Shown: positions 1-8,621 of the stretch, piece after piece | Layout of the letters: every line of letters begins with the position of its first letter | Position numbering within the stretch: position 1 is the first letter of the stretch | DNA from: Leucobacter aridicollis | GTDB lineage: Bacteria > Actinomycetota > Actinomycetes > Actinomycetales > Microbacteriaceae | Direction of reading: 5' to 3' | Assembly (NCBI RefSeq): GCF_024399335.1 | Contig: NZ_CP075339.1 | Coordinates: 124,001-188,000 of the forward strand | Length of the DNA stretch: 64,000 bases | The notes under the pieces: generated by a model | What the model was told of the DNA's origin: nothing | The model's input: only the letters and a program-made list of their open reading frames with translations | Databases searched by the model: none | Made by a program: the position numbers and the translations under genes

Positions 1-513
1 GATGCCGCTGAGTACGCGGGCCGGTCTGGGACTCTAGGGAACTTGCTCTCGAAGTTTGCCTATCACGGCGGACACGATGGGATGCGGAAATACTTTTACA
101 CCCACGATGGCAGACAGTACACCTGGGACGATATCGCTTACGCCTCTACGGTCGAAGGCCACCAGCGTCTGGAGAGACAACTCAAGATAGTCGTGAACGA
201 TCAAGAGAACTGGCCTTGGATCGTTGGCGGCACCATCGGTAAAGCCGGTAAAGGGGCGAGCAACGGCCGGCTACAAACCAGCATCTATGTTCCGGGCTCA
301 GATGTTCCGCTTCTCGTCTACTGTGACGGAAAACCTGAGCTCATCGACCACCTTTCCTCATTTCAAAACGGTGACCAGGTCGTCGTGCTTCTGAACAAAA
401 TCTCAATGGGCGGACCAAATCTCGCCTCGGTCACGGGTACCTTCTTCGAAAGCAACGAGCTCCTGATCGGGAAGAACCTCAAGTCCCCGAAGGGGACGCT
501 CGTCCTTTTCTAA
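1..513 (+). CDS. Hypothetical protein, 5' end outside window
   Basis: The frame is open from the first base of the window to a TAA at 511-513, so the gene probably starts further left; an internal TTG at 43 is the first alternative start but has no convincing ribosome-binding site. The visible C-terminal 170 residues are soluble and mixed charge, with an aromatic-rich stretch (KYFYTHDGRQYTWDD) and a likely beta-rich end. No family is recognised. It converges on the next gene, with only 4 bases between the two stop codons. Confidence 0.55.
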   Translation, partial: DAAEYAGRSGTLGNLLSKFAYHGGHDGMRKYFYTHDGRQYTWDDIAYASTVEGHQRLERQLKIVVNDQENWPWIVGGTIGKAGKGASNGRLQTSIYVPGSDVPLLVYCDGKPELIDHLSSFQNGDQVVVLLNKISMGGPNLASVTGTFFESNELLIGKNLKSPKGTLVLF

Positions 514-517
514 AGCG

Positions 518-1213
518 CTAAGCATCGGCATCATCGGGCGCACCAAGAGCAGGATCCTCTACAAACTTGCTCCAAAATTGTTTACGGTTGAGGCGTCCTG
601 CTGCTGTGAGCTCGTAACCGCTGCCATTTCGCTTGATCGTTCCTTTGCTTTGCAGTGCGGCGAGTACGTCTGTGGGGAAAGCCATTACCGGTAGCGCGCA
701 AAAATAGTCAGCCAGCGAGAGCAGAATATAACTGGTGTCTCCGCGCTCGCTTGTCGTGGTGTGTGCGCCGCGGTTTTCCCAGAGTTCGAACCAACACAAC
801 ACGCGATTTTCCACGATGATCATCGGATCTGTGACGAGCGCGGGGGAAGACGCGAGCTCCTCACGCACGACTTCTTCCCAAGGACGAAACCTTACAGAGA
901 ATCCAGCTTGGCGTCTCAGCTCGTCAGCGGCCAGGATTCCGTCGATTGTGGGCTCGTAGCCGAGTCCCGTCAGAACTAGCCAACCTTGTTCATATGCGCG
1001 AAGTACACCACGCCGCGGTCCTTTCAACGGCGGCTTGCAGGGCCGGGGTCCTGGGTAAGTGACTCCTAGCCGGCACCAGAGCTGGAAGACAGTGTCCAAC
1101 GCCACTGCATCGTCGTCGGAAAACGTTGTCGGGCCGTACATATCCCGCACGGCCAGGATCTGCTCGTGCTCTCTGGCCTCTTGCGACCTGATCTGTTTTT
1201 GCGGCTTAGTCAT
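518..1213 (-). CDS. Hypothetical protein (231 aa)
   Basis: The frame is open further upstream to 1525, but the ATG at 1213 is preceded by a GGAG ribosome-binding site about 6 bases away and begins the region of plausible protein composition; the upstream extension is Arg/Cys-rich like a shadow frame. The product is soluble, with a tryptophan-rich middle (PWEEVV, CWFELWEN) and a C-terminal segment (residues ~190-220, TIKRNGSGYELTAAGRLNRKQF) that resembles the wing and helix of a winged-helix DNA-binding domain. That likeness is only an impression. It is divergent from the gene at 1400. Confidence 0.55.
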   Translation of the reverse strand: MTKPQKQIRSQEAREHEQILAVRDMYGPTTFSDDDAVALDTVFQLWCRLGVTYPGPRPCKPPLKGPRRGVLRAYEQGWLVLTGLGYEPTIDGILAADELRRQAGFSVRFRPWEEVVREELASSPALVTDPMIIVENRVLCWFELWENRGAHTTTSERGDTSYILLSLADYFCALPVMAFPTDVLAALQSKGTIKRNGSGYELTAAGRLNRKQFWSKFVEDPALGAPDDADA

Positions 1214-1399
1214 GCTTTCTCCGGTTCTGGTGGGAGCTGCTCGTTCGCAGCGTCGGCTGGGACTGGTCGCCTCTTCGTCCAGCAACCTTCGACCGCATTG
1301 GGTGCGCAGACGCGTCCCGTTCTGCGTGACGTGTGCGCGGAGGGTCCGGTCGTAGGGATGAAGGCGGCACACTGTCGCCTCCCAAACAGAGGAGAAGCG

Positions 1400-1870
1400 A
1401 TGATCTTGATATCCGCGAGTTCCAATCTCGCAGGCACCATTCTCACGGTCGTTGGGGCAATGGAAGGGGATAGAAAGCTTCGCGAGTCTGAGCGTGAAAA
1501 CTATGTTGTGCCTGGTGATGCTCACAAGATTGCGGAGGAACTCAACAAGCGGCCAGGGACGCGTCTACTGAAAGCGATTGCGATGGATTGGGGTCTCGTC
1601 CCCAAACGTTTCACCTGGCGAGACTTACCACCTGAAGCTTTTCGGGTGCAGGTGGTATCACCTGACGAGCAGAGAGCAGCTGAGGGGCTCACAGTCGAGG
1701 AACGTGACTACATTTTCGCCTCTGCGTTTGAACGGTACGAGATCTTCGAGGTCATCGTCGACCGTTATAAGTCCGAACGGATGCAGGACAAGGCGGATCG
1801 GGCCGCGAAGATTCGGGCAGACCTCGATGCGATGGTTCCCATCAACGACGACAAGAACACAGACCAGTGA
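1400..1870 (+). CDS. Hypothetical protein (156 aa)
   Basis: The start is set by a strong AGAGGAGAAG ribosome-binding site just before the ATG at 1400. The N-terminal ~20 residues (ILISASSNLAGTILTVVGAM) are hydrophobic and could be a membrane anchor or buried helix; the rest is highly charged and probably helical (ERYEIFEVIVDRYKSERMQDKADRAAKIRADLDAM). No family is recognised. It ends where the next frame opens (GTGA overlap at 1867), so the genes at 1400, 1900, 2724 and possibly 3277 form one operon. Confidence 0.6.
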   Translation: MILISASSNLAGTILTVVGAMEGDRKLRESERENYVVPGDAHKIAEELNKRPGTRLLKAIAMDWGLVPKRFTWRDLPPEAFRVQVVSPDEQRAAEGLTVEERDYIFASAFERYEIFEVIVDRYKSERMQDKADRAAKIRADLDAMVPINDDKNTDQ

Positions 1871-1899
1871 AGTCAACCGACCAGGAGCGAGGAACGACA

Positions 1900-2724
1900 A
1901 TGGCGACACAAAGTGCAGGACAGTCAAGCACCGGTTCAAAGGCAACCGTGAAGCAACGATTTCGGGCCTGGTGGAGTGCCAGCCACGACGAGGTGTTTTG
2001 GGGGCTGCGTCATGCAGCCGGGACCATTATCGGAGTTGTTGGCCTGTTCGCTATCGGATATGTGGCAGGCAGAGTCTGGGCAGCTGCAGGCGGCGACACA
2101 CGGATCGAGGGAACGCTGATCGCAGGGGGATTTTGGGTGTTGGCTCTCGCCCTCCTCTTCCAGAGGAACTTCGGGATGCTCGGGGCCCGCAGTACCGTCA
2201 CGAGATCGGCTGCAGCACCTCACGGTGCCGCCCGTCTTCGTGCAGAAGGTTCAGGAGTCATGCATCGTGAGGCGCGCCACGCGGCCCTCCACATTGTTGT
2301 CGGCTGGCGGCTCGGGTTCATCATCACTTCGTCAGACATTCGCGACACCAGCTGCCTCTACGGTTGGTCCTTCAACGCGTCCAACAGCTCTGGCGCAGAT
2401 GCTCGCTTTGCAGGTATCACCCTCCACCTCGCAGGGCTCACTGAGGGTGAGCCAGTCACCCTGGCGCAGAGCCGCGATGCAGTCCATGCTGTTTCCCTCG
2501 CCACGGAGCTCGTCGCAGCGGGTGAACGTCCGAGCGGCTACGAGGGTGTGTTTGAGATAGGGAGCCTGATCGAGGCTGCGGCTTCCAAGGCCCGAGAAAT
2601 TGTGGCCGAGGAAACAGGACTGATCGCTCAGATAGCGAACGTGCATGCGCACACTCATTTTCTCGACGAGCGACTGATCGCGGAACTTCTGACGCCGTTT
2701 CTCGCCGAGTCGACCCGTGCGTGA
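1900..2724 (+). CDS. Two-TM membrane protein, possibly with a degenerate M41-like domain
   Basis: The ATG at 1900 has a GAGGAA site 7 bases upstream; a GTG at 1867 overlapping the previous stop is an alternative start. Two transmembrane helices are evident at about residues 37-58 and 66-88. The C-terminal ~170 residues contain REARHAALHIVVGW and later AGITLHLAGLTEGEPV. This recalls the helix around the HEAGH zinc motif and the following LAGRAAEE segment of M41/FtsH peptidases. The first metal histidine would be arginine, so if the fold is right the active site is dead. The relationship is inferred by eye only. The stop codon overlaps the start of the zinc-ribbon gene. Confidence 0.55.
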   Translation: MATQSAGQSSTGSKATVKQRFRAWWSASHDEVFWGLRHAAGTIIGVVGLFAIGYVAGRVWAAAGGDTRIEGTLIAGGFWVLALALLFQRNFGMLGARSTVTRSAAAPHGAARLRAEGSGVMHREARHAALHIVVGWRLGFIITSSDIRDTSCLYGWSFNASNSSGADARFAGITLHLAGLTEGEPVTLAQSRDAVHAVSLATELVAAGERPSGYEGVFEIGSLIEAAASKAREIVAEETGLIAQIANVHAHTHFLDERLIAELLTPFLAESTRA

Positions 2725-3206
2725 TGAAGACCGCCGCACAACGTCGCTATGAAGCGTCCCTCCGCCGAAACGCGATTGCGCATCCCGCGGCGCCTGCAGA
2801 GGACAGCGGGTGGAGCATCACTTGTGAACGCACCGGCTGTGACACCACGTTTGTGAGTCCCACCAGGCAACGAAAGTACTGCAGCGAACCGTGCCGGCGT
2901 CTTGTTGAGAAAGCTCGCCAGCGCCGCTTGTCCTTTGTTGAAGGGCTGTTACTCATGGGCTGTGCCGCACCGCGGTGCCGAGAAGTGTTCGTGCCTGTCT
3001 CGCCGGAACATCAGTACTGCTCATCGAAGTGTCGTAAGCGTGCGCACCGCGCCCACTCACACCTCGGGGCGACCAAGTGCGTATGGTGTGGCACTGCGCT
3101 TCCTGAAACAGCCACACGACGCCGGAAGTACTGCGGTGCACGGTGCAGACAACGAGCCGCTCGCGCCAAGCACACATACCGGAAACCCGTGCCGAAGCTC
3201 CCCTGA
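2724..3206 (+). CDS. Protein with three Cys4 zinc-ribbon repeats
   Basis: The ATG overlaps the previous stop (TGATGA), implying translational coupling. Three similar cysteine modules are visible: CERTGC...KYCSEPCRR, CAAPRC...QYCSSKCRKRA and CVWCG...KYCGARCRQRA. Each is a likely zinc-binding C-x4-5-C/C-x2-C ... YC-x3-C knuckle followed by a basic helix. The protein is small (160 aa), Arg/Lys-rich and lacks membrane segments, so nucleic-acid binding is the natural inference. No named family was recognised with certainty. Confidence 0.7.
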   Translation: MKTAAQRRYEASLRRNAIAHPAAPAEDSGWSITCERTGCDTTFVSPTRQRKYCSEPCRRLVEKARQRRLSFVEGLLLMGCAAPRCREVFVPVSPEHQYCSSKCRKRAHRAHSHLGATKCVWCGTALPETATRRRKYCGARCRQRAARAKHTYRKPVPKLP

Positions 3207-3276
3207 ACCGGCATTCTGCTCAGCAATAGCTTTCTCAGCTCCCCCAGCACAACTACCTCACAGAAACGGAACAACC

Positions 3277-4656
3277 ATGACCATTCCCAAGACCACCATC
3301 ACGGTCAAAGCCGCACCAGTCACAGCACATCGCCTCGAATTTCCCGAGATCTACGAGGAGACCGGGCAGCCATATACGAGCGTCTGGTACGACTCTTACG
3401 ATGAGGCCGTCAGGTCATGGGCTCGGCACGGCTTCACGCGTGTAGAGACCGCAGACATGCGGGTCTATGAACTCAAGAAGGTCGTTGATCAGCTCCAGCG
3501 CGCGTTTGACGAGGGCGGCAGCGAAGCAGTCACGCTCGAACTTGCTCGCATCCAGCGTGAGCACGCTGAGGACGACTACCTCGAAGCAAGCGCAGACATC
3601 GAGATGGGCGTAATTGTCCGAGACGACTTTCCGATACGCGTTGCATACGAACGCGCACTCTACTGCGACACGTTCAGGGACCCGGACAACGACGATTGGC
3701 TGATCGCTGGCCTGTCCATGATGGTCTTGTTCGACCAGGAATTTCCGCCGTCTAGAAATAACGACGAACCAGCCGGGGCTCACACACTCCAGTCAACTTT
3801 GCGGGTCTCATACGATCAAGAAGGTGGGCTTCAGTTCCACCCTGAAGCGTCCACTCCGAAGTTCAGCGTGCACCGGTACCTAGTGAATGTCGAAACCTCG
3901 GCCGCGATGTTTCATACGTTCGAGGTTGAACAGTCGACGTTTGAGTCGATCCTCGAACGGCATAGGGACAAGTTCTCTCCAGACAGTCACCTGCAGTCAG
4001 GGTCCTACGAGATCGTGCGCGGGGATCTTCCTCCAGCGCGCACCACTCTGTGCAGCCCGGAGCTGCTGCACGATCTCGCATGGTGGCAGCGGGTCTCAGG
4101 GCAGGATGAGGAATACATGAACCAGTGGACTACCGGTGAGTGGGAAGCCTGGAGCACGTCCATGCGGGCGGACCCCGACGGCGACAACCCCGCACTGCCC
4201 GACTGGGTTCACCCGCTCATCCGTACACGCTGGTATGGGGACTTCTCAATCCCGTTCCCCCACCTTGCTACGTTGCACCCCACCGAGCACAACTGGTTTC
4301 AACTCGCAGATGAGCATCCTGAATTCGAGCTCTTTCTCGAAGTCCCGGGAAACGAGGGGTTCGAGTTGAACGACCTGCGTGCCGCGTTTGAAACGGCGAA
4401 AGAGCGTGGTTGGACACCGCTACTTACAATGCGTCTGATCCCGATGGAGACACGTGGAACCTTTGCTGGAGCGATAGAGGCCTTTCACGTGGCCGCGCCA
4501 GAGGCTGACTCGGAAGCCGTCGAAGCGCTCCTACGCAAGCACAAGCTCCCCCGAATCAGCACCACGCTAGTCGCCCCCTACCTCAACGCAGCCCATCTTC
4601 TCGGCCGTGACGGGACTGGATTGGTCACGTGGGCGTCCGAGTGGATGTATGTCTAA
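3277..4656 (+). CDS. Hypothetical protein (459 aa)
   Basis: The frame runs open from 2902, but the segment before 3277 overlaps the zinc-ribbon gene and looks like a shadow frame; the ATG at 3277 starts a sequence with sensible composition, though its ribosome-binding site (ACGGA) is weak. The product is soluble, acidic and tryptophan-rich, with a possible coiled stretch at residues ~60-100. No signal peptide, membrane segment or catalytic motif is recognised. It lies between the zinc-ribbon gene and the relaxase, on the same strand. Confidence 0.6.
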   Translation: MTIPKTTITVKAAPVTAHRLEFPEIYEETGQPYTSVWYDSYDEAVRSWARHGFTRVETADMRVYELKKVVDQLQRAFDEGGSEAVTLELARIQREHAEDDYLEASADIEMGVIVRDDFPIRVAYERALYCDTFRDPDNDDWLIAGLSMMVLFDQEFPPSRNNDEPAGAHTLQSTLRVSYDQEGGLQFHPEASTPKFSVHRYLVNVETSAAMFHTFEVEQSTFESILERHRDKFSPDSHLQSGSYEIVRGDLPPARTTLCSPELLHDLAWWQRVSGQDEEYMNQWTTGEWEAWSTSMRADPDGDNPALPDWVHPLIRTRWYGDFSIPFPHLATLHPTEHNWFQLADEHPEFELFLEVPGNEGFELNDLRAAFETAKERGWTPLLTMRLIPMETRGTFAGAIEAFHVAAPEADSEAVEALLRKHKLPRISTTLVAPYLNAAHLLGRDGTGLVTWASEWMYV

Positions 4657-4673
4657 CGCCGGAATCCTCCGCC

Positions 4674-4688
4674 ATGAGACCGGCTCAT
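4674..4688. other. Possible oriT-associated inverted repeat
   Basis: A small inverted repeat (ATGAG-ACCGG-CTCAT) lies in the 75-base gap directly upstream of the relaxase. In MobF systems the transfer origin, with inverted repeats beside the nick site, commonly sits just upstream of the relaxase gene. The assignment rests on position only; no nick-site consensus was identified, and the stem is only 5 bp. Confidence 0.2.
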
Positions 4689-4731
4689 CTAACGGTAGAC
4701 ACATTCACCATGCAGATATCGGAGAACACTC

Positions 4732-7700
4732 TTGCTCACAATGACCACTATCGGTGCTGACCGAAACGCGTGGGGCTACCTCATGGGAACCGTCTCTACC
4801 GAGCACACGCTCGACCGGGCAGACAGCCGCGCCGCTTACTACATGGCCAATGGCACCCCGCCTGGAGCTTGGGCCGGCAACGGTGCGGCCGAGCTCGGAC
4901 TCACCACCGCTACCGGGGACGTCCGGAAGGAAGACCTCGAAGCACTGTTCGGGGAGGGCACGCACCCGCTCACGGGTGCAGCCTTGGGGAAGCGGTTCAT
5001 CACCAAAAGCGCTGTTGAGGAAAACGGCAAGAAACGGCAGTCAGTTGCAGGGTTCGAGTTCGTGTTCTCACCGCCCAAGTCCGTGAGCTCATGGTGGGCG
5101 CTTTCGGACCCGGACTTGAAGGACAAGATCCGTGCCTGCCACCAGGCCGCGATCGACGCGACGATCCACAAGCTCGAGTCAGACATCATCCGTACCCGCA
5201 CCGGCGTCGACGGTGTCGCCCAGCAGCACGTTGAGGGCATCACTGCGGCGCTGTTTGACCATTGGGATTCACGCGACGGAGATCCACAGCTCCACACGCA
5301 CATGCTCGTCTCGAACCGCGTCCAAGGCGCGGACGGGCGGTGGCGGACGATCGACTCGCGCTGGTCACTGTTCCCAGCTGTCGCAACGGCCGGCGCCTAC
5401 TACGACACGGTTTTGATGGACGAGCTCGCGATGCGGTTCGGTGTGGATTGGACGACGCAGGCTGTCCAAGAGCATCCCACGGAATACCAAGGATGGCTGG
5501 CTGACACAGCGCGACCGGACACCGCGTCGGCGCGGCACCAGTTCGCACTCGAGCAAGGCGAAGCACCGGGGTCTGTCGCGTGGCAGATCGCCGATGTGCC
5601 GCAGGATCTCAACCGAGAGTACTCGACCCGCTCACGAGACATCGCGGCCGCGAAGGACCAACAGATCGCAAACTACGTGAAGAAGCATGGCCGGCAACCG
5701 ACCGCGAAGCAGATCATCAAGTTCAGGCAGCAAGCGACACTCGCCACACGCAAGGCAAAACAGAACCGGTCGCTCAAAGCCCTCACATCACTCTGGAGGG
5801 AACGCGCGACGCGTCACGTGGGCGAATCCTTCCTATTCGCAGATCGAGTCCACGACGCCGGCAAAGCGCGGCTTGATGACCTCCCTCTGTGGTCATTCAG
5901 GCACGATGACGTCGACACTAACGCGGTGCAAGACGCGGCCGCGTGCGCGCTGACGGCGCTCTCGATCGGGAAGTCTACGTGGGGCAGGCGCAACGCCGAG
6001 ACAGAAGCGTTGCGCGCGATCGCGGGCTGGCGGTTTAGGTCACCCGCGGACCGCGACCAAGTCGTTGCCAGGATCGTCGACCAGGTGCTCGCTGAAGCGA
6101 TCACCCTCACCCCGAGAAACACACTCCGAGCCCCAACACGGTTCCGCACGGAATCCGGCGAATCCACGTTCCACCCTGCCGCACGGGATCTGTTCACTAC
6201 TCGCGAAGTATGGGACGCAGAAGAACGCATGATCGAAGCCGGCCGCACCGTGAGCGCGGCCGCCATCGACCAGGAGCTCACGAACGCACTCGTCCACACG
6301 AAGGTCGCAGGCAGCGACCTTATCCTTGGTGCGGACCAAGCTGCTGCAGTGCAGAACATTGCCTGCTCCGGGAGGCTCGTCGACGTGCTCGTAGGCCCCG
6401 CGGGATCTGGGAAGACGACGTCGCTTGAGAAGCTCCGCGAGATCTGGGAAACACAGTACGGTGCCGGGAGTGTGCGTGGCCTCGCCCCGACAGCTCGCGC
6501 TGCCGAGGTGCTTGCCGAGTCGCTCGGGATCCAGACCGAGAACACCGCGAAATGGCTGCACGAGACCGGGCAGGGCACTGTCGAAGCAGACGGCTTCTCA
6601 TATGAGCTCAATGCAGGCGACCTCATCATCATCGACGAGGCATCCATCGCCGGAACGATCGCACTCGACACCCTCCGTGCTCAGGCCGAAGCAGCAGGGG
6701 CGAAGCTCCTCCTCGTTGGCGACTGGGCGCAGCTTGCCGCAGTCGACGCCGGCGGCACGTTCGGGCTCCTCGCGGCAGACCGCGACGACGTCGCCGAACT
6801 TACCGAGCTCCACCGGTTCAAATCCGAGTGGGAAGCTGACGCGTCAAAGCTCTTACGTCTCGGGAAAGCCGCCGGCCTCGCTCAGTACATCGAGCAGGGC
6901 AGGATCACGCATGGCCTCGACGAGACCATCGTGCAAGACGCCGTGGACGCGTGGAAAGCGGACGAGCAGACACCCGGCGGGGACGGGACACTCGTGTCCC
7001 TCCTCATCGCACCTACGAACGACATGGTCGAACGGCTCAACCAGATCGCCCGCGACTGGCGGATCGAGACCGGACACGTCGACGGGACACACGAGACACG
7101 TGTCCAGTCAGGTGTCGCGTCACCGGGGGACAGGATCGTCACGCGCCGAAACGAGCGGACACTCAGGACAGACCACGACCGGTGGGTGAAGAACAACGAC
7201 GAATGGGTTGTCCAGGACATTAACCCGGACACCGGGGACATTACGGCAGTGTCCGGGGACGAAACCGTTGTCCTCCCTGGCGAGTATTGCCGGGAGCATG
7301 TCCAGCTCGCATACGCGACAACCGCACACCGCTCCCAAGGACGAACAGTGGACACCGCTCACGCGATCATCGACTCCTCCGCCTCCAGGGAGACGTTCTA
7401 TGTCGCAATGACTCGTGGCAAGTACTCCAACCGGGCGTATGTCGTCGACGATGAGGAAAGTGTCCTCGGGGACAACGCGGCGCTAGGGATGGAACGCGAT
7501 TGGAAGGACACCCTGGAAGCTGTCCTCCGTAAGCAGAGCGCGCCGTCTGCTCACCAAGCTGCCGCCGATGAACTCGAACGAGTGTCCTCGATCCGGCAGC
7601 TCGTGGCCGAATATCAGACGCTGATCGCGACACAGCTCGAGGACGAATACCTGCCCCTCCTCACTGACCTAGGGGTTCTAGATGAAGAGGCTCACGAATC

Positions 7701-8568
7701 GCCATACCTCGGCCCGGTACTCGCGAACGTTCGACGTATCGAACAGCTCGGGTATGACCCGCGCGACACCATCGAAGAAGCCCTCGCGAGCCGCGAACTG
7801 GGGTCCGCGCGGGAGACCATCGCTGTCCTCCACTATCGGCTCGGGAAGCTCGTCGACGACCACACAGAGCTGGACTACCTCGCAGGCGAGTACGCGCCGA
7901 TGCTGAACAACTTCGGCATCGATCTCACCAGAGAAGACCCCGCCCAGTACCGAAGCAGTCTGAAACTCGCGCGGACCCTCGCAGCGCTCGACGATCAAGG
8001 CACAGTTCCTGTCGAGGGTGCCGTGCGCGAAGCGCTGGAATCGATCGACCGACAGGAGACGAAGAACTTGCCGGCGCGCCTCGCCGGGCTGCTGCAGGCA
8101 CGTCTTAATCTCACTGTCGATGCGAACATGACAGCCGCGAGACACCGAGGGGCTGGCAGGCTCGTTGCCGGCCTCATCGAACGAGCACCGGCGCATCCTG
8201 ATCCTGACTTCCAGGCCGCGCTTGAAGATCGCGAGCAAGCGATCCTGTTGCGCGCCGAGCACCTGGTCGAGCAGGCGATCGCCAATAAAGAGCCATGGCT
8301 GTCAGAACTTGGGGAGCCAATACCCGGAGCATCGGAGGAGTGGCGTCGACGGGCGGTGACTGTCGCTTGCTATCGCGAACTCTACGGTATCGATAGCGAG
8401 ACGGCACTTGGACCTGACGTGCATGTTGCCCGCAATAGGGAACGAGACCGGGCGATTGCGGGAGCCTCGCTTATGAATCCGGTTGTCGTTCCTCAGGCCG
8501 CTCCTAGCCAGGGACAGGACCGACTGCACTATTCGCAGCCTGACCGGTGGGTAGCGCCTACACCGTAG
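4732..8568 (+). CDS. MobF/TrwC-family conjugative relaxase with helicase domain
   Basis: This 1278-residue enzyme should nick the ICE at oriT, stay covalently attached to the 5' end and unwind DNA for transfer. The relaxase domain (residues ~1-330) shows the Tyr pair Y36-Y37, PPGAWAGNGAAELGL and the histidine triad H176...H187-T-H189 that coordinates metal. A RecD-like SF1 helicase follows: Walker A GPAGSGKTT (~556-564), Walker B LIIIDEAS (~632), VGDWAQLAAVD, and TTAHRSQGRTVD with FYVAMTRG (~863-890). The C-terminal ~300 residues are helical. The start is TTG at 4732: GGAG sits 7 bases upstream, whereas the in-frame ATG at 4741 is too far from it. The 3' third has an unusual density of GGACA/TGTCC words (see findings). 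Confidence 0.95.
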   Translation: MLTMTTIGADRNAWGYLMGTVSTEHTLDRADSRAAYYMANGTPPGAWAGNGAAELGLTTATGDVRKEDLEALFGEGTHPLTGAALGKRFITKSAVEENGKKRQSVAGFEFVFSPPKSVSSWWALSDPDLKDKIRACHQAAIDATIHKLESDIIRTRTGVDGVAQQHVEGITAALFDHWDSRDGDPQLHTHMLVSNRVQGADGRWRTIDSRWSLFPAVATAGAYYDTVLMDELAMRFGVDWTTQAVQEHPTEYQGWLADTARPDTASARHQFALEQGEAPGSVAWQIADVPQDLNREYSTRSRDIAAAKDQQIANYVKKHGRQPTAKQIIKFRQQATLATRKAKQNRSLKALTSLWRERATRHVGESFLFADRVHDAGKARLDDLPLWSFRHDDVDTNAVQDAAACALTALSIGKSTWGRRNAETEALRAIAGWRFRSPADRDQVVARIVDQVLAEAITLTPRNTLRAPTRFRTESGESTFHPAARDLFTTREVWDAEERMIEAGRTVSAAAIDQELTNALVHTKVAGSDLILGADQAAAVQNIACSGRLVDVLVGPAGSGKTTSLEKLREIWETQYGAGSVRGLAPTARAAEVLAESLGIQTENTAKWLHETGQGTVEADGFSYELNAGDLIIIDEASIAGTIALDTLRAQAEAAGAKLLLVGDWAQLAAVDAGGTFGLLAADRDDVAELTELHRFKSEWEADASKLLRLGKAAGLAQYIEQGRITHGLDETIVQDAVDAWKADEQTPGGDGTLVSLLIAPTNDMVERLNQIARDWRIETGHVDGTHETRVQSGVASPGDRIVTRRNERTLRTDHDRWVKNNDEWVVQDINPDTGDITAVSGDETVVLPGEYCREHVQLAYATTAHRSQGRTVDTAHAIIDSSASRETFYVAMTRGKYSNRAYVVDDEESVLGDNAALGMERDWKDTLEAVLRKQSAPSAHQAAADELERVSSIRQLVAEYQTLIATQLEDEYLPLLTDLGVLDEEAHESPYLGPVLANVRRIEQLGYDPRDTIEEALASRELGSARETIAVLHYRLGKLVDDHTELDYLAGEYAPMLNNFGIDLTREDPAQYRSSLKLARTLAALDDQGTVPVEGAVREALESIDRQETKNLPARLAGLLQARLNLTVDANMTAARHRGAGRLVAGLIERAPAHPDPDFQAALEDREQAILLRAEHLVEQAIANKEPWLSELGEPIPGASEEWRRRAVTVACYRELYGIDSETALGPDVHVARNRERDRAIAGASLMNPVVVPQAAPSQGQDRLHYSQPDRWVAPTP

Positions 8569-8577
8569 AACACGACA

Positions 8578-8611
8578 GCGGGGCGGGTACGAAATGTCGT
8601 ACCCGCCCCGC
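8578..8611. terminator. Bidirectional hairpin between convergent genes
   Basis: A perfect 15-bp GC-rich stem (8578-8592 with 8597-8611) and 4-base AATG loop lies between the convergent relaxase and methyltransferase/helicase stop codons. There is no long T run on either side, so efficiency is uncertain, but the position fits a shared terminator. Confidence 0.75.
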
Positions 8612-8621
8612 CGCTTCTGTG

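Noticed and set aside
1214..1525. N-terminal extension of the gene at 518-1213
   Set aside because: Arg/Cys-rich composition, overlap with the divergent promoter region and the start of the gene at 1400, and a good ribosome-binding site at the internal ATG.
1..4656. Possible anti-phage defence cassette in the left cargo block
   Set aside because: None of the proteins shows a recognisable nuclease, NTPase, TIR, toxin or protease signature, so a defence role cannot be supported.
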